This document shows positions 17,480-30,399 of a DNA stretch of 64,000 nt, piece after piece. Position 1 is the first letter of the stretch, and each line of letters opens with the position of its first letter. Origin of the DNA: Hymenobacter sp. HSC-4F20. GTDB taxonomy: Bacteria > Bacteroidota > Bacteroidia > Cytophagales > Hymenobacteraceae. The notes under the pieces are model-generated. The model saw only the letters and a list, made by a program, of their open reading frames with translations. It did no database searches and was not told the DNA's origin. The stretch lies in contig NZ_JAHZTD010000002.1 in NCBI RefSeq assembly GCF_019599275.1, positions 310,001 to 374,000 of the forward strand. The letters are read 5' to 3'. The translations under genes and the position numbers were made by a program.

Positions 17480-18466
17480 ATGAACGACTTCAGCTACACC
17501 CAGGCGGCTACGGCCAAAGAGGCCACGACTCTGCGCAAGGACACGCCCACAGCCGCTTACATCGCCGGCGGCACCACGCTGCTGGATTTGATGAAGGCCC
17601 ACCTGCAGGAGCACCCACAACTCATCGACATCAACGCGCTGCCGTTCAGGGGCATTGAGCAAACCAAAGATGGCCTGCGCATCGGGGCGCTGGAAACCAT
17701 GAGCGACGTGGGCGAACATCCGCTGGTGCTGCAGCAGTTTCCGGCCGTGTCGCAGTCCTTACTGCTGGCCGCTTCGCCGCAGCTGCGCAACATGGCTACT
17801 GTCGGGGGCAACCTGTTACAGCGCACACGCTGCGGCTACTTTCGCGACCCGGCCTTCCCCTGCAACAAGCGCGTGCCCGGCTCGGGCTGCCCCGCCCAAG
17901 ACGGCGACAACCACAACTTGGCCATCCTGGGGGTAAGTGAGAGCTGCATTGCCAACTCCTACCCCGGCGACTTTTCGGTAGCGCTGGCCGCCTTTGATGC
18001 GGTGCTGACCCTGGAAAAAGGCAAGGGCAAGCAGCGGCACGTGCCTCTCACGGACTTCTACCGGCTGCCCGACAGCACGCCCCACATCGAGACGGTGCTG
18101 GAGCCTGGGGAACTGATTGTCGCCATCACGCTTCCCACAGCCGTCCCCGCACAGCGCTCGACGTACCTGAAGGTGCGGGAGCGTAGCAGCTACGCCTACG
18201 CCCTGACCTCAGCTGCCGTGGGGCTGGACGTGCAAGCGGGCACCATTCGCGCGGCCCGCGTGGCACTGGGCGGTGTGGGCGCGCAGCCTTGGCGCAGCCG
18301 CGAAGCGGAACGGACGCTGGTCGGCCAGCCGGCAACCGATGCCACCTTCCGGGCGGCTGCGGCAGCCGCTCTGCAGGGAGCTCAACCTCGGGAGCACAAC
18401 CGCTACAAGGTAGAGCTGGCACAAAACACGCTCGTGCGTGCCCTACAGCAAGTAGCAGCGGGGTAA
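17480..18466 (+). CDS. Aldehyde oxidoreductase FAD subunit (PaoB-like)
   Basis: A 328-aa FAD-binding subunit. ATG 17480 is chosen, 5 bp after the previous stop. The FAD motifs are AGGTTLLDL near residue 30 and ATVGGNLLQ near 106. A Cys-rich insertion (CGYFRDPAFPC, then SGC and SESC) at about residues 113-157 matches the extra [4Fe-4S] site of PaoB-type subunits. It would pass electrons from the iron-sulphur subunit to the acceptor. Confidence 0.88.
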   Translation: MNDFSYTQAATAKEATTLRKDTPTAAYIAGGTTLLDLMKAHLQEHPQLIDINALPFRGIEQTKDGLRIGALETMSDVGEHPLVLQQFPAVSQSLLLAASPQLRNMATVGGNLLQRTRCGYFRDPAFPCNKRVPGSGCPAQDGDNHNLAILGVSESCIANSYPGDFSVALAAFDAVLTLEKGKGKQRHVPLTDFYRLPDSTPHIETVLEPGELIVAITLPTAVPAQRSTYLKVRERSSYAYALTSAAVGLDVQAGTIRAARVALGGVGAQPWRSREAERTLVGQPATDATFRAAAAAALQGAQPREHNRYKVELAQNTLVRALQQVAAG

Positions 18467-18519
18467 TTACCAACCGACTGTCACCCGCTATTGTCGTTTT
18501 CCCAGCCAAACGCTCCCCA

Positions 18520-20859
18520 ATGGATACGGAACCCCAATTCTTCGACACCAACGCAACGCCGGGCGTCGTGGGTCAACCGCTGAACCGCGTCGACGGCTGG
18601 GCGAAAGTAACCGGCCAAGCCAAGTACTCGGCCGAGTACAATAGCCTGCCGGGCTTGGTGCACGCGGTGCTCAAAACCAGCGACGTAGCCAAGGGTCGCG
18701 TCACTGGCTTCGATACCACCGCCGCAATGAAGCAGCCGGGCGTGGTGGCCATTCTCACCCACCAGAATTTGCCCAAGCCGGTCAAAGTACCGGACTCGCA
18801 GGTCAACAAAGGCACGTTAAACTCACCCATGGGCTTCTTCCCGATGCTCTCGGACGAGGTGCACTACGCCGGGCAGCCCGTGGCTATCGTGGTTGCCGAT
18901 ACGCTAGAGCACGCGCAGTACGCGGCGGCCCTGCTCAAGGTGAATATTGCCCCAGAGACACCCGTTTCCTCTTACCAGGACCCCAAGGCAGAGCGCTACG
19001 TGCCGAAAAACGTCAAGGGTACGGCGGGCGTCACCAAGCGCGGAGATGCTCAAGCCGCCTTTCAGAGTGCCCCAGTGCAGTTGACAGCCACCTACACCCA
19101 CGCTACCAACCACCACAACCCAATGGAGCCGGGCGCCACCACGGCCCACTGGGAAGCGCCGGACCGCCTCACCGTGTACGACACCACCCAAGGCGTGTCG
19201 GAAACGCAGAAAACACTGGCCCTGATGCTGGGTCTGGCTACTGAGCAGGTGCGCGTGGTGACCAAGTATCTCGGCGGCGGCTTCGGCTGCAAAGCCTGGG
19301 TGTGGCCCCACGTAGTGCTGGCCCCACTTGCGGCCAAAGCCGTGAGCCGTCCGGTGAAGCTGGTGCTCACACGCCAGCAACAGTACACCGGCATGGGCCA
19401 CCGCGAAGAGCAAGAGCAGACGCTGCGCCTGGGCGCGACCAAGGACGGCAAGCTGCTGGGCATCGTGCACGAGAAAACCTCGACCACCTCGCCCTGGGAT
19501 GACTATGCCGAAACCAACAGCCGCATCATCAATATGCTCTACGCGCTGCCGGCTTTCGAATCGACCTACCACCTGGCCAAGGCCAGCGTGATGACCTCGA
19601 CATCGACGCGTGCCCCCGGGGACATGCCTGGCTCGTTCGCGCTGGAATGCTCTATGGACGATTTGGCTTATCAGCTCGGTATTGACCCTATTCAGCTTCG
19701 GCTGCTCAACTACGCCGAGAAAGACCCCACCAACGGGCACCCGTGGTCGAGTAAGAGCCTCAAGCAGTGCTACCAGCGCGGCGCCGAGCTGTTTGGTTGG
19801 AACAAGCGCAATCCCAAAAACGGGCAGACCCGCGACGGCAAAACCCTGGTCGGCTGGGGCATGGCTACGGCCTCGTACCCCGTGCACAACTCCCAGGGTA
19901 ATGCCCGGGTGCGTCTCTACGCCGACGGCCGCGCTGTCGTACAGGCCGGTGCCACCGACCTGGGCACGGGGACCTACACCATCATTACCCAGGTAGCGGC
20001 CGACGCGCTGGGTTTGCCGCCTGAGAACATCCGCTTCGAGCTGGGTGACACCATCTTGCCTAGCACGCAGTGGTCGGGCGGTTCCACAGCCGCCGGGCGG
20101 GTATCTTCGTCGGTGTACCTGGCCGCGCAGGACGTGTGGCAGAAACTCATCAAGTTGGCCGTCGCGGACAAGAACTCGCCGCTGTATGGTGCTAAATCCG
20201 CCGACGTGGAGATGGGCAACGGCCGCCTGCAGCTCAAAGCGAAGCCTGCCACCGGGGAGGCGTTTACCGAAGTCATGAAGCGCGCCAGCCTGGGCGACGT
20301 GGAAGGCAACGCCCAAGGTCGCTACGGCAGCGTGTACCGGGAGCCAAGCGCTGCGGCCGATGCCGACATGAACAAGGAAGAAAAGGAAGCAGCCGCTGGG
20401 TATTCTATGCACGCGTTCGGCGCGCACTTCTGCGAGGTGCACGTGGACCCCGAACTGGGTACTGTACGCGTCGCGCGCTGGGTAAGCGTGATGAGCGCGG
20501 GCCGCATCCTCAACCCGAAGACGGCCCGCTCGCAGGTGATTGGTGGGACCATTTTCGGCATCGGCTCGGCCCTGATGGAGCAAACGGTACGCGACCCGCA
20601 CTGGGCGCGCTACACCAATGCCGATCTGGCCAACTACCACATTCCGGTCAATGCTGATATCCCGGACATGACTGTTGACTTCATCGACGAGCACGACCCC
20701 CACGTCAACGCCATGGGCGTGAAGGGTATCGGCGAAATTGCCATCGTGGGCGTGACGGCCGCCGTTGCCAATGCCTTCTTCCACGCCACCGGCCGGCGTC
20801 TGCGCTCCTTGCCGATGACCCCGGACAAGGTGCTCGACGCCTTGCGCCAACCCGCTTAA
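18520..20859 (+). CDS. Aldehyde oxidoreductase molybdenum subunit (PaoC-like)
   Basis: A 779-aa molybdopterin-binding catalytic subunit starting at ATG 18520, 53 bp after the FAD-subunit gene. Typical motifs are present: GGGFGCKAW near residue 249, STRAPGDMPGS near 361, GATDLGTGTYT near 476 and the active-site Glu in KGIGEIAIVG near 740. It oxidises aldehydes to acids with water. Together with the two preceding genes it forms a PaoABC-type periplasmic enzyme. Molybdenum cofactor synthesis and maturation genes are not in the window. Confidence 0.92.
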   Translation: MDTEPQFFDTNATPGVVGQPLNRVDGWAKVTGQAKYSAEYNSLPGLVHAVLKTSDVAKGRVTGFDTTAAMKQPGVVAILTHQNLPKPVKVPDSQVNKGTLNSPMGFFPMLSDEVHYAGQPVAIVVADTLEHAQYAAALLKVNIAPETPVSSYQDPKAERYVPKNVKGTAGVTKRGDAQAAFQSAPVQLTATYTHATNHHNPMEPGATTAHWEAPDRLTVYDTTQGVSETQKTLALMLGLATEQVRVVTKYLGGGFGCKAWVWPHVVLAPLAAKAVSRPVKLVLTRQQQYTGMGHREEQEQTLRLGATKDGKLLGIVHEKTSTTSPWDDYAETNSRIINMLYALPAFESTYHLAKASVMTSTSTRAPGDMPGSFALECSMDDLAYQLGIDPIQLRLLNYAEKDPTNGHPWSSKSLKQCYQRGAELFGWNKRNPKNGQTRDGKTLVGWGMATASYPVHNSQGNARVRLYADGRAVVQAGATDLGTGTYTIITQVAADALGLPPENIRFELGDTILPSTQWSGGSTAAGRVSSSVYLAAQDVWQKLIKLAVADKNSPLYGAKSADVEMGNGRLQLKAKPATGEAFTEVMKRASLGDVEGNAQGRYGSVYREPSAAADADMNKEEKEAAAGYSMHAFGAHFCEVHVDPELGTVRVARWVSVMSAGRILNPKTARSQVIGGTIFGIGSALMEQTVRDPHWARYTNADLANYHIPVNADIPDMTVDFIDEHDPHVNAMGVKGIGEIAIVGVTAAVANAFFHATGRRLRSLPMTPDKVLDALRQPA

Positions 20860-20860
20860 C

Positions 20861-22646
<1,786 letters not shown>

Positions 22647-22783
22647 GCAGGCGGCTTACGTCCCTTATTGTTTACTTACACGTCCGCCCTGGCTGCAGCA
22701 CGAGACTGCGACCAGGGCGGACGCGTTGGTGAGTAGTACCATCGGCAACAGCGTGCCCAGCTACCGCTGTAGACACGGCGTTC

Positions 22784-23461
22784 CTACTTCTTGCTTAACA
22801 ACTCGATTCGTTGCAAACAGTCCCTTACCTCTTGCTGCACCTGCTTTCCTTTTGCGCCTTCCATCACGAACAGCACGCCGTCCCGCTCGATGCCGCCTCG
22901 GGTTGAAAACCCGTCCAGAACGGTGCTCCTGGGAGTCAGAGCTTTGACCGTTTCCAGGCTGCTGCCCACCCCATACCCAGCATTGGTGTTGAACGGAACA
23001 ATGGTTTTACCGCTCAGGTCGTATTGCTTCAGGAAGCTTTTCACCGGCGGCGGCAACTGCATCCCCCAGGTGGGGAAGCCCACGAAGACGACGTCGTACT
23101 GCTGCATGTTGGCAATCCGCGTGCGCAAAGGGGGCAGAAAGCCGGTTTCATTCTCCCGCACCACCTGCTGCACCGTGGTCTGGTAATGCGCGGGATAAGG
23201 CGTTTCCAATTCCAACGCCACCAAGGTTCCGCCTACTTCCTGGTGAATGAGGCCTGCCACCGCCTTGGTGTTGTTGGTGCGCGACAAGTACACGATCAAC
23301 ACTTTGCTGGGGTCTACAGTAGATTTCAGGGGAGCTTGGTCATCGTCCGTTTGAGAAAAGGAACACGCGGAAATCAACAGGAAGCAGACTACCAGCCAGC
23401 ACGTCATGTAGCGGGTGAGCGGCTTCGTATCCGGCAGTCGACTGGTATCCTGGTTGCTCAT
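22784..23461 (-). CDS. Flavodoxin-like lipoprotein
   Basis: A 225-aa protein. ATG 23461 is chosen. It has a membrane-targeting N-terminus with a lipobox (LLISAC near residue 33), then a flavodoxin fold with the FMN phosphate loop (VYLSRTNNTKAVA near 59) and the segment FVGFPTWGMQLPPP near residue 130. It is probably attached to a membrane outside the cytoplasm and carries electrons. It faces the aldo/keto reductase convergently and is the last gene of a leftward group starting at 26543. Confidence 0.8.
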   Translation of the reverse strand: MSNQDTSRLPDTKPLTRYMTCWLVVCFLLISACSFSQTDDDQAPLKSTVDPSKVLIVYLSRTNNTKAVAGLIHQEVGGTLVALELETPYPAHYQTTVQQVVRENETGFLPPLRTRIANMQQYDVVFVGFPTWGMQLPPPVKSFLKQYDLSGKTIVPFNTNAGYGVGSSLETVKALTPRSTVLDGFSTRGGIERDGVLFVMEGAKGKQVQQEVRDCLQRIELLSKK

Positions 23462-23543
23462 CTGTTGGTGAAGTTGAAAGGTTGCGGCTACCAAGCCCCT
23501 ATTGTGCAAGGCGGACAACCGCTGAATTGCGGCGCGTAGGCTG

Positions 23544-24011
23544 CTAGGGCGTAAGCAGACGGGTAAATGAAAGGGAGCCCAACTTCCACTTCCCGCGTTG
23601 CTGCACGTACACTTCCGTCACCACAAAGGGGTTAGTAACCTCGTTGCCGCCCACCACGGCCACTAGCTTGATCTTGCTGAGCAGAATAGCCGTGCGGTCG
23701 ATAATCTGCACCGACGTCTCTTGAATATCCGCCTGCTTGTAGTGAATGCTCCCGTTGCGGATGACCGTGAGTTCCTGCTCCTTGCCCCAACTTCCACCCA
23801 TGTGCACGAACACGGCCTTGTCATCAAAGAGGTCATCGAGCTTATCGACGTTCTTCTCAGCCATCCATTGCCACTTCGCCTTGGAGAGATTGGTGATTTC
23901 TCGTGCTGCCTGGGAGCCATCTTTGGTTGATGTGCTTCCGCCGTTTTGCTGAGCGTAGGAGCATTGCACGCTCAGTACGAAGAGCCAAAGTGCGAGAAAG
24001 GACGCTTTCAT
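23544..24011 (-). CDS. Secreted NTF2-like (SnoaL/DUF4440) protein
   Basis: A 155-aa protein with a Sec signal peptide (about 20 residues, LWLFVLSVQCSYAQ) and an NTF2-like alpha+beta fold: the segment KWQWMAEKNVDKLDDLFDDKAVFVHMGG is typical of DUF4440/SnoaL proteins, followed by strands ending GKWKLGSLSFTRL. Such proteins bind small hydrophobic ligands or act on them; no substrate can be stated. It lies between a sugar dehydrogenase and a flavodoxin gene in the same direction. Confidence 0.75.
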   Translation of the reverse strand: MKASFLALWLFVLSVQCSYAQQNGGSTSTKDGSQAAREITNLSKAKWQWMAEKNVDKLDDLFDDKAVFVHMGGSWGKEQELTVIRNGSIHYKQADIQETSVQIIDRTAILLSKIKLVAVVGGNEVTNPFVVTEVYVQQRGKWKLGSLSFTRLLTP

Positions 24012-24065
24012 ATCAGATGGTGTAGGAGGTGGACGTTGCTGCGTAGCCGTATGGATGAAAATCAG

Positions 24066-25298
24066 TTACGGCCGGTCGATTCGATATAATCGGCCCTGGT
24101 CGGTGATGGCATACAAGGCGCCGTCCGCCCCCTGCGTGATGTCGCGGAAGCGTTGCCCTTCACCAGCCAGTAGCCGCTCCTCCCCCACCACCCGGTTGTT
24201 GTCGATGACCAGGCGAACAATGTGCTGACCGCTGAGGGCACCGATGAACAGGTTGTTTTGCCACTCGGCGATGCGGTTACCCACGTAGAAGCTCATACCG
24301 CTGGGGGACACGACCGGGTCCCAGTAGTAAACGGGTTGCTCCAGACCCCGACTTTGCTGAATGCCGCCCAGCACGGGTTGACCACTGTACTCAAGGCCGT
24401 ACGTGATGGTCGGCCAGCCATAGTTAGCGCCTGCCTGAAGCCGGTTGATTTCGTCACCACCCCGCGGGCCGTGCTCACTTTGCCATACCTCCCCAGTTAC
24501 CGGATGAATAGCCAGTCCTTGCGGGTTCCGATGACCCATGGAGTACAATTCGGGGCGGGCACCTGCTTGCGCAAACACCGGGTTGCCGGGCACGGGCTGC
24601 CCCTCCTTCGTGATGCGAATCACCTTGCCCAGAGCCGACGTAACCGATTGCGCCTGGGCACGAGTGGCGTTATCGGCCCGTTCGCCGGTACTTACTACCA
24701 GGTTGCCCGTGCGGTCAAACACCACGCGGCCGCCGTAATGATTGACGCCAGCATACGCGGGCTCGGCACGGTAGATGACGGTGGCACCTTCAATGGTCCG
24801 TTCATCCGCCGCTAAACGCCCCTTGCCGATGGCGGTCAGGTTACCGCCTGGACGAGGTTCTGAAAACGACCAGTACACTATCCTGTTAGTGGCAAAATCC
24901 GGGTCGGCGCACACGCCCAGCAGCCCGCCCTGCCCAGCAGAATTGACTGCTGGCAGACCCGTGATGGGCGTGCTTACCGTGCCTGACGGGTTCACGATGC
25001 GCAGTTGTCCGGCTTTTTGGGTGATGAGTAGGCGGCCATCGGGCAACCCGGTGATGCCCCACGGGCTCGTCAACGCGGATGTAACGATAGTCGCCCGGTA
25101 GCTGCCAGCAGCGGTCGTGACCCCGTTAATCCGGGTTTGACCCGCAAAGGCTGGACGATACGTGGCGTTGGGTGCATTGGTCTCAACCGGTGACGTGGGC
25201 GAAACCGGCGGGGTAGGCGTCGCCGTTTCCTCTCCACCGCGGGAACACGACACCAAGGCAAGCGAATAACCAAAGATGAAAATCAGGTGCTGTTTCAT
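24066..25298 (-). CDS. PQQ-type glucose/sorbosone dehydrogenase lipoprotein
   Basis: A 410-aa protein with a lipobox signal (FGYSLALVSC near residue 18), a Pro/Thr-rich linker, and a six-bladed beta-propeller of the glucose/sorbosone dehydrogenase family: LTSPWGITGLPDGRLLITQKAGQLR near residue 75, the GGLLGVCADPDF and GHRNPQGL motifs, and SEHGPRGGDEIN near 277. These bind PQQ and Ca and oxidise sugars or aldehydes, passing electrons outwards. The exported location matches the other enzymes of this cassette. Confidence 0.88.
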   Translation of the reverse strand: MKQHLIFIFGYSLALVSCSRGGEETATPTPPVSPTSPVETNAPNATYRPAFAGQTRINGVTTAAGSYRATIVTSALTSPWGITGLPDGRLLITQKAGQLRIVNPSGTVSTPITGLPAVNSAGQGGLLGVCADPDFATNRIVYWSFSEPRPGGNLTAIGKGRLAADERTIEGATVIYRAEPAYAGVNHYGGRVVFDRTGNLVVSTGERADNATRAQAQSVTSALGKVIRITKEGQPVPGNPVFAQAGARPELYSMGHRNPQGLAIHPVTGEVWQSEHGPRGGDEINRLQAGANYGWPTITYGLEYSGQPVLGGIQQSRGLEQPVYYWDPVVSPSGMSFYVGNRIAEWQNNLFIGALSGQHIVRLVIDNNRVVGEERLLAGEGQRFRDITQGADGALYAITDQGRLYRIDRP

Positions 25299-25376
25299 GT
25301 TATTGCTCGAACGAGGTTGAATTGTCTGGTCCCCAACACCATTTTTACGGCGCAGGCGGTGTCGGTAAAATCAACG

Positions 25377-26582
<1,206 letters not shown>

Positions 26583-26659
26583 TCACATAGCTGAATGGCT
26601 CCAGCTTGCAGCTGACTTAACCGAGAATTAAGGAGCATGGAGAGCTCTACCACTCGTGA

Positions 26660-26723
26660 CAAAGGTCCGGTGGAGGTACTACGCGTGAAAAAGGGATTCA
26701 AACCAATCAGTATGAAATTCAAA
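26660..26723 (-). promoter_or_regulatory. AraC-type operator and promoter, copy D
   Basis: On the minus strand, TTTGAA at 26723-26718 and TTTGAA at 26702-26697 are 21 bp apart and a TTTG box (26663-26660, in CCGGACCTTTG) follows 39 bp later. This is the same layout as copies A and B. It points at the exported aldo/keto reductase gene. Confidence 0.65.
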
Positions 26724-26939
26724 CACTTCCCTGCCCGCGTCGTGTAAATTCGTCTGCGTTAACCAGCCGCCTCGTAGCCCCGCTTCCCCCTTCGTGCTAT
26801 GTGTTTTTGGGCGGTGGTGGCGAAACAACATTTCGCGTCAAGCATTGTCGGGTCCGATTTCCTCTTGCACCCGGCTGCGAGAGCCGTAATGGTAGTTGAG
26901 CGATGCTGTAGTAAATGGCATGTGGTAACGTTGCTCGTG

Positions 26940-27350
26940 ATGGTGCATGCTATACTTACACCATATGATCTTCCCTCTGCTCATGATCTGCTGCGAGCCT
27001 GCATGCAAGCCCGCGTGCCGCTGACCGACGGCGATTTTGTCATATTGCAGAGCTACCTGCGCCCGCTGAGCTTGATCAAACGACAGCACCTGCTTATGTC
27101 TGGTGCCCCTTCTACGCACTGAGCTTTCGTCACCTACGGTTGTCTGCGTAGCTATTTCATCAACCTGGACAGCTCCACAGCTTCGATGTACACCGCGCTC
27201 GGCTTCTGTGCATAGAAATTGGCCTGTTCGACAATTCACTGGCTCTCCGGCGCGAACTGCAGGTTGTGCCCTTTGCCGTTTGGGTCAACGACGTAGAGCT
27301 TAGAAGCAGCGGCGCACGACGAAGTTGGTTTGCTGACGCACTTCTCTTTA
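26940..27350 (+). pseudogene. Crp/Fnr-type regulator remnant
   Basis: Translation from ATG 26940 gives an N-terminal cyclic-nucleotide-binding-like start (DDLLRAYM-type helix, then LTDGDFVILQSYLRPLSLIKRQHLL). It meets TGA at 27120, and the same frame continues AFVTYGCLRSYFIN, a typical next strand and loop of Crp-like proteins. Further stops follow. No helix-turn-helix is left. The end coordinate is approximate. It looks like a decayed regulator, possibly once paired with the cassette. Confidence 0.5.
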
Positions 27351-27524
27351 CTGCAACAAAAAGACCTGCCTCTTGACTACCCGCTCCGTGAATTGCCCCG
27401 CTAACGCGCCTTCCTTCTTGTGTGCCAGGGGAAAGAAGTAGTTTTTGGAGTAGGCGATAAGTGCTTCGAGAGAATCAACAGTGGGCTTCACGGGAAAGAC
27501 AAAATGGACGACGAACTGCTGATA

Positions 27525-29819
27525 CTACTCTCCTTCCTCAGAGCTAGGCTGTTGCGCAGTGTCTGACAGGCGTTCGTACAGGTAAACGAACTGCTGCACT
27601 CGTTGATGCGGCGTAGGCTCATTGGGGTCGTAGCTGGGGTTAGTCACGACTTCATCGGGTCCAATTAAGCGTTTCGCTACCTCGTACAGCGTTGAACCGA
27701 AGTGCTGTTTTAAGTACTGAACCGTCTCTGTTGTCAGGTTGGCGAAAAAGTCTCTTCCTCCCATGCTCAGACGCGACGAGCATACGGCCAGAAAGTCATA
27801 CAGGTCTTGGGGCAACTGCTCTAGAAAACGGGTAACGTATTGCACCGAACTAAGCGGCTGTTCGCTCTGGGGCCATACTGTAAACAGAAGCCATTGCGCT
27901 TCCACGGGATGCGTTTGGTACAACGGTGCTGTATCCGCTTCTCTCAAGGCCCGAGTCAGCAGCCACAAGGGCATTTCGGCCCCCAGCTGCTGCCATTCCG
28001 CAGCGGTAAACAACTCTATCGACGCTTCTTCTGGCTCCTCTACCTCGTCCCGGGTTCTTTGCTCGTCTCTCGCCCGAAGACGTAACCGGTCGACAAGTTC
28101 CACAGCCAGCGCAAACGTCCCCCCGCTTTGCACCAAGTCTTGCACCAGCTGCCGGCGCATAATGGCGTCGCTTACTCGTGCCAATAGGTTCAGCATCAGC
28201 TTGGCGGCAACATCGGTTTGGCTGGAGCCCTGCCCGATAGCGGAACCCCTGATAGTACTAAGGTCTGGGCTGATAGCGGATACAACGTTCCACAATCGAC
28301 GAGCTTGGGCTTCGTCAATGGACGAAAGTTGGTAGCTGATCTTTTGTAGAAAGCGGCCGACGCCCAACTGAGATACCATAGCCTGAGCTACACGCAGTTG
28401 CTCGGCGGGCTCTTCCTGAGCGAGAAAAGCCGCGAGTTCCGTGTCAGAAACGTCGCCACGTATGACCGTATACGAAAAATACCGACGAAAATGGGTATCT
28501 GCAGCAATGGATTGCTGACGAGTCAATTCTTCCTCCGTGAGTGAATGTCGGTTGTTGCGACCACGCAGACTGAAGGGAGAGGAACGGTTATAGAGCCGGC
28601 TGACGCGGGGAAACAACGCGCTAAGTAGTTGCGTGGCACCGCGTCGCTCGTCACCTTGGTACCGACCCAGCGCCCCATCCAGAATCGCTTGATGTCGTTC
28701 GTCGCCAGCATTGTTGTTAGAGCCACTACCCGTACTCAAATAAATAGTACCTCCGCGGGCCGATCCGACTACAGCGTGCTCATTGTTAGCGATAAACTGA
28801 TAGAGGTCGGGGTAGAACGTGCGCATTGCTTCGAGCAGCAGTAAGTCTACTGCGTTGACTTCACCCTGCAACAACGGCAAGCTGAACTGCACGGCGTTGG
28901 CTAACCGAACGGCAAGACGGGGCGTCGATAAGCGCGGCAAAATGGCCGCCCGCAGCACCTCACCTAGGCGTTCATTCTCATTTTCTGACAGGTGCGTATT
29001 CGTGTCCTGCATAGCGTCCGATAGGCGATTCCAGCAAAACTGCAGTAACGCATCCGGTTGAGCGCGTGGCAGGCGCAATGGAACTTGAATAATTTTCTCC
29101 AAGAAATGACGCCCAGCGTCGGCCACGTCTGCGTCCTTGGCAGCAAGGGGAGTGAACAGTTCTCCGATAGCTCCGGCAACCCGTTCGTCGTCGAATGCCA
29201 ATAGGTACGCTGTTTGACGGAAGTCAGCCGTGAGCTTGACCAGTCGAAACACGGCTTGCAGCTGCGGTTTTTCCAGCCGGTCCAGGTCATCAATAATGAC
29301 GATGACTCGCTTGCCGGACGCCACAATCATTTCCTCCACTCGCGCCCGTAGCTCTTCGGTATTGGGCAGCAATGCGTCCGCAATGGACTGCATTCCCTTG
29401 CCTAAGTCGCTTTCTCCCACGCCGTAAGTCATGGTCGGCAGCAAGGGAGCCAAGTACTTTTTGACTGCATCAGCCGCACGCTCACCACGAGTATGCAGTT
29501 GACCGTCAATGGCGTGAGCCAGCTGGCTGAAAAATTGAACCAACAACTGTGACTCGTCGGGAAAGCGCCACGGGTTGAAAGTCACTACGGCCGCCTGCGT
29601 CGGTTGCTTGGCCAACGTCTGCTGCAAGAAGTTCAGGACAGTACTTTTTCCCTCTCCCCACTTTCCGTAAAGCCCAACCACGATACTCTCCTGGCTCCGG
29701 CGCCCTATAAGTGTCTGCGCAATGCGTTGCGCGAATGCATAACGTTGGAAGTCATCGTGCAACGGGTCCGTGAGCGGACGGTCTGCTGCTCGCTCGTCAG
29801 GGGTCACAGTAGAAGCCAT
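27525..29819 (-). CDS. KAP-family P-loop NTPase
   Basis: A 764-aa protein; ATG 29819 is preferred over a GTG 57 bases upstream. The N-terminal KAP domain has Walker A GKWGEGKS (about 52-59), the FNPWRF segment near 87 and Walker B VIVIIDDLDRL near 175. No transmembrane insertion is obvious between the two motifs. The C-terminal half is helical and unassigned. KAP NTPases are linked to membrane signalling and to phage exclusion in several bacteria; defence is inferred here from its place next to a SPARTA-type operon. Its own neighbours are of unknown function. Confidence 0.8.
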   Translation of the reverse strand: MASTVTPDERAADRPLTDPLHDDFQRYAFAQRIAQTLIGRRSQESIVVGLYGKWGEGKSTVLNFLQQTLAKQPTQAAVVTFNPWRFPDESQLLVQFFSQLAHAIDGQLHTRGERAADAVKKYLAPLLPTMTYGVGESDLGKGMQSIADALLPNTEELRARVEEMIVASGKRVIVIIDDLDRLEKPQLQAVFRLVKLTADFRQTAYLLAFDDERVAGAIGELFTPLAAKDADVADAGRHFLEKIIQVPLRLPRAQPDALLQFCWNRLSDAMQDTNTHLSENENERLGEVLRAAILPRLSTPRLAVRLANAVQFSLPLLQGEVNAVDLLLLEAMRTFYPDLYQFIANNEHAVVGSARGGTIYLSTGSGSNNNAGDERHQAILDGALGRYQGDERRGATQLLSALFPRVSRLYNRSSPFSLRGRNNRHSLTEEELTRQQSIAADTHFRRYFSYTVIRGDVSDTELAAFLAQEEPAEQLRVAQAMVSQLGVGRFLQKISYQLSSIDEAQARRLWNVVSAISPDLSTIRGSAIGQGSSQTDVAAKLMLNLLARVSDAIMRRQLVQDLVQSGGTFALAVELVDRLRLRARDEQRTRDEVEEPEEASIELFTAAEWQQLGAEMPLWLLTRALREADTAPLYQTHPVEAQWLLFTVWPQSEQPLSSVQYVTRFLEQLPQDLYDFLAVCSSRLSMGGRDFFANLTTETVQYLKQHFGSTLYEVAKRLIGPDEVVTNPSYDPNEPTPHQRVQQFVYLYERLSDTAQQPSSEEGE

Positions 29820-30399
29820 ATGAAAGAGGGAAGTACTTTCGAAGTAGGCGTTTCTCGCTAGAAGTGAGTCAGGCACCTGCTCAAAGGTATCGACGGAAGC
29901 ATGCGTTTCGATGTAAAATCCACAACGGTGTGCTCTCCGATGGTGTAGTCCGTTACGTGCAGTAGTACCAAGCCGAATGTTACAAGCTCGGCTTGGTGGG
30001 TGATGTGGTCAATTGCGTCCCATCGTAGCCTTCGTTCATGTCGGTCTTGCTATGGGCGGACTTTGGCTCCAAGCCCTCATCGAAAACGCAGACGTAGATG
30101 TTCAACCTTGACCGACCGAGCGCCCTTGCTCCTTCTCACCTTGCTCTGAGCCTTCCTCCGCCTGAGCGAGTGACAGGACCTAAAAAATACCCCTTATCGC
30201 GAGAGCCAATGCTCCCCAGGTAATGCAGTAGTTGACTTCATTACGGCTGCACTCGAGTAAATGACTTTGATTTAAACTACGCGCGTTTAAACTCGACAGC
30301 ATACGCACACCACCCGTCTAACTAATTGGCTGCCAAAACCATGGCACCGACACCTAAAATCAAGCGCCTGTGATCATCCAGAACTCGCAATGACAACCT
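29820..30399. other. Intergenic region with a hairpin
   Basis: About 580 bp without a convincing gene. An inverted repeat ACCAAGCCGA / TCGGCTTGGT lies at 29968-29998. The right half is AT-richer and contains TTTAAAC repeats near 30270-30290. The KAP gene promoter is expected near its left end. Confidence 0.4.
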
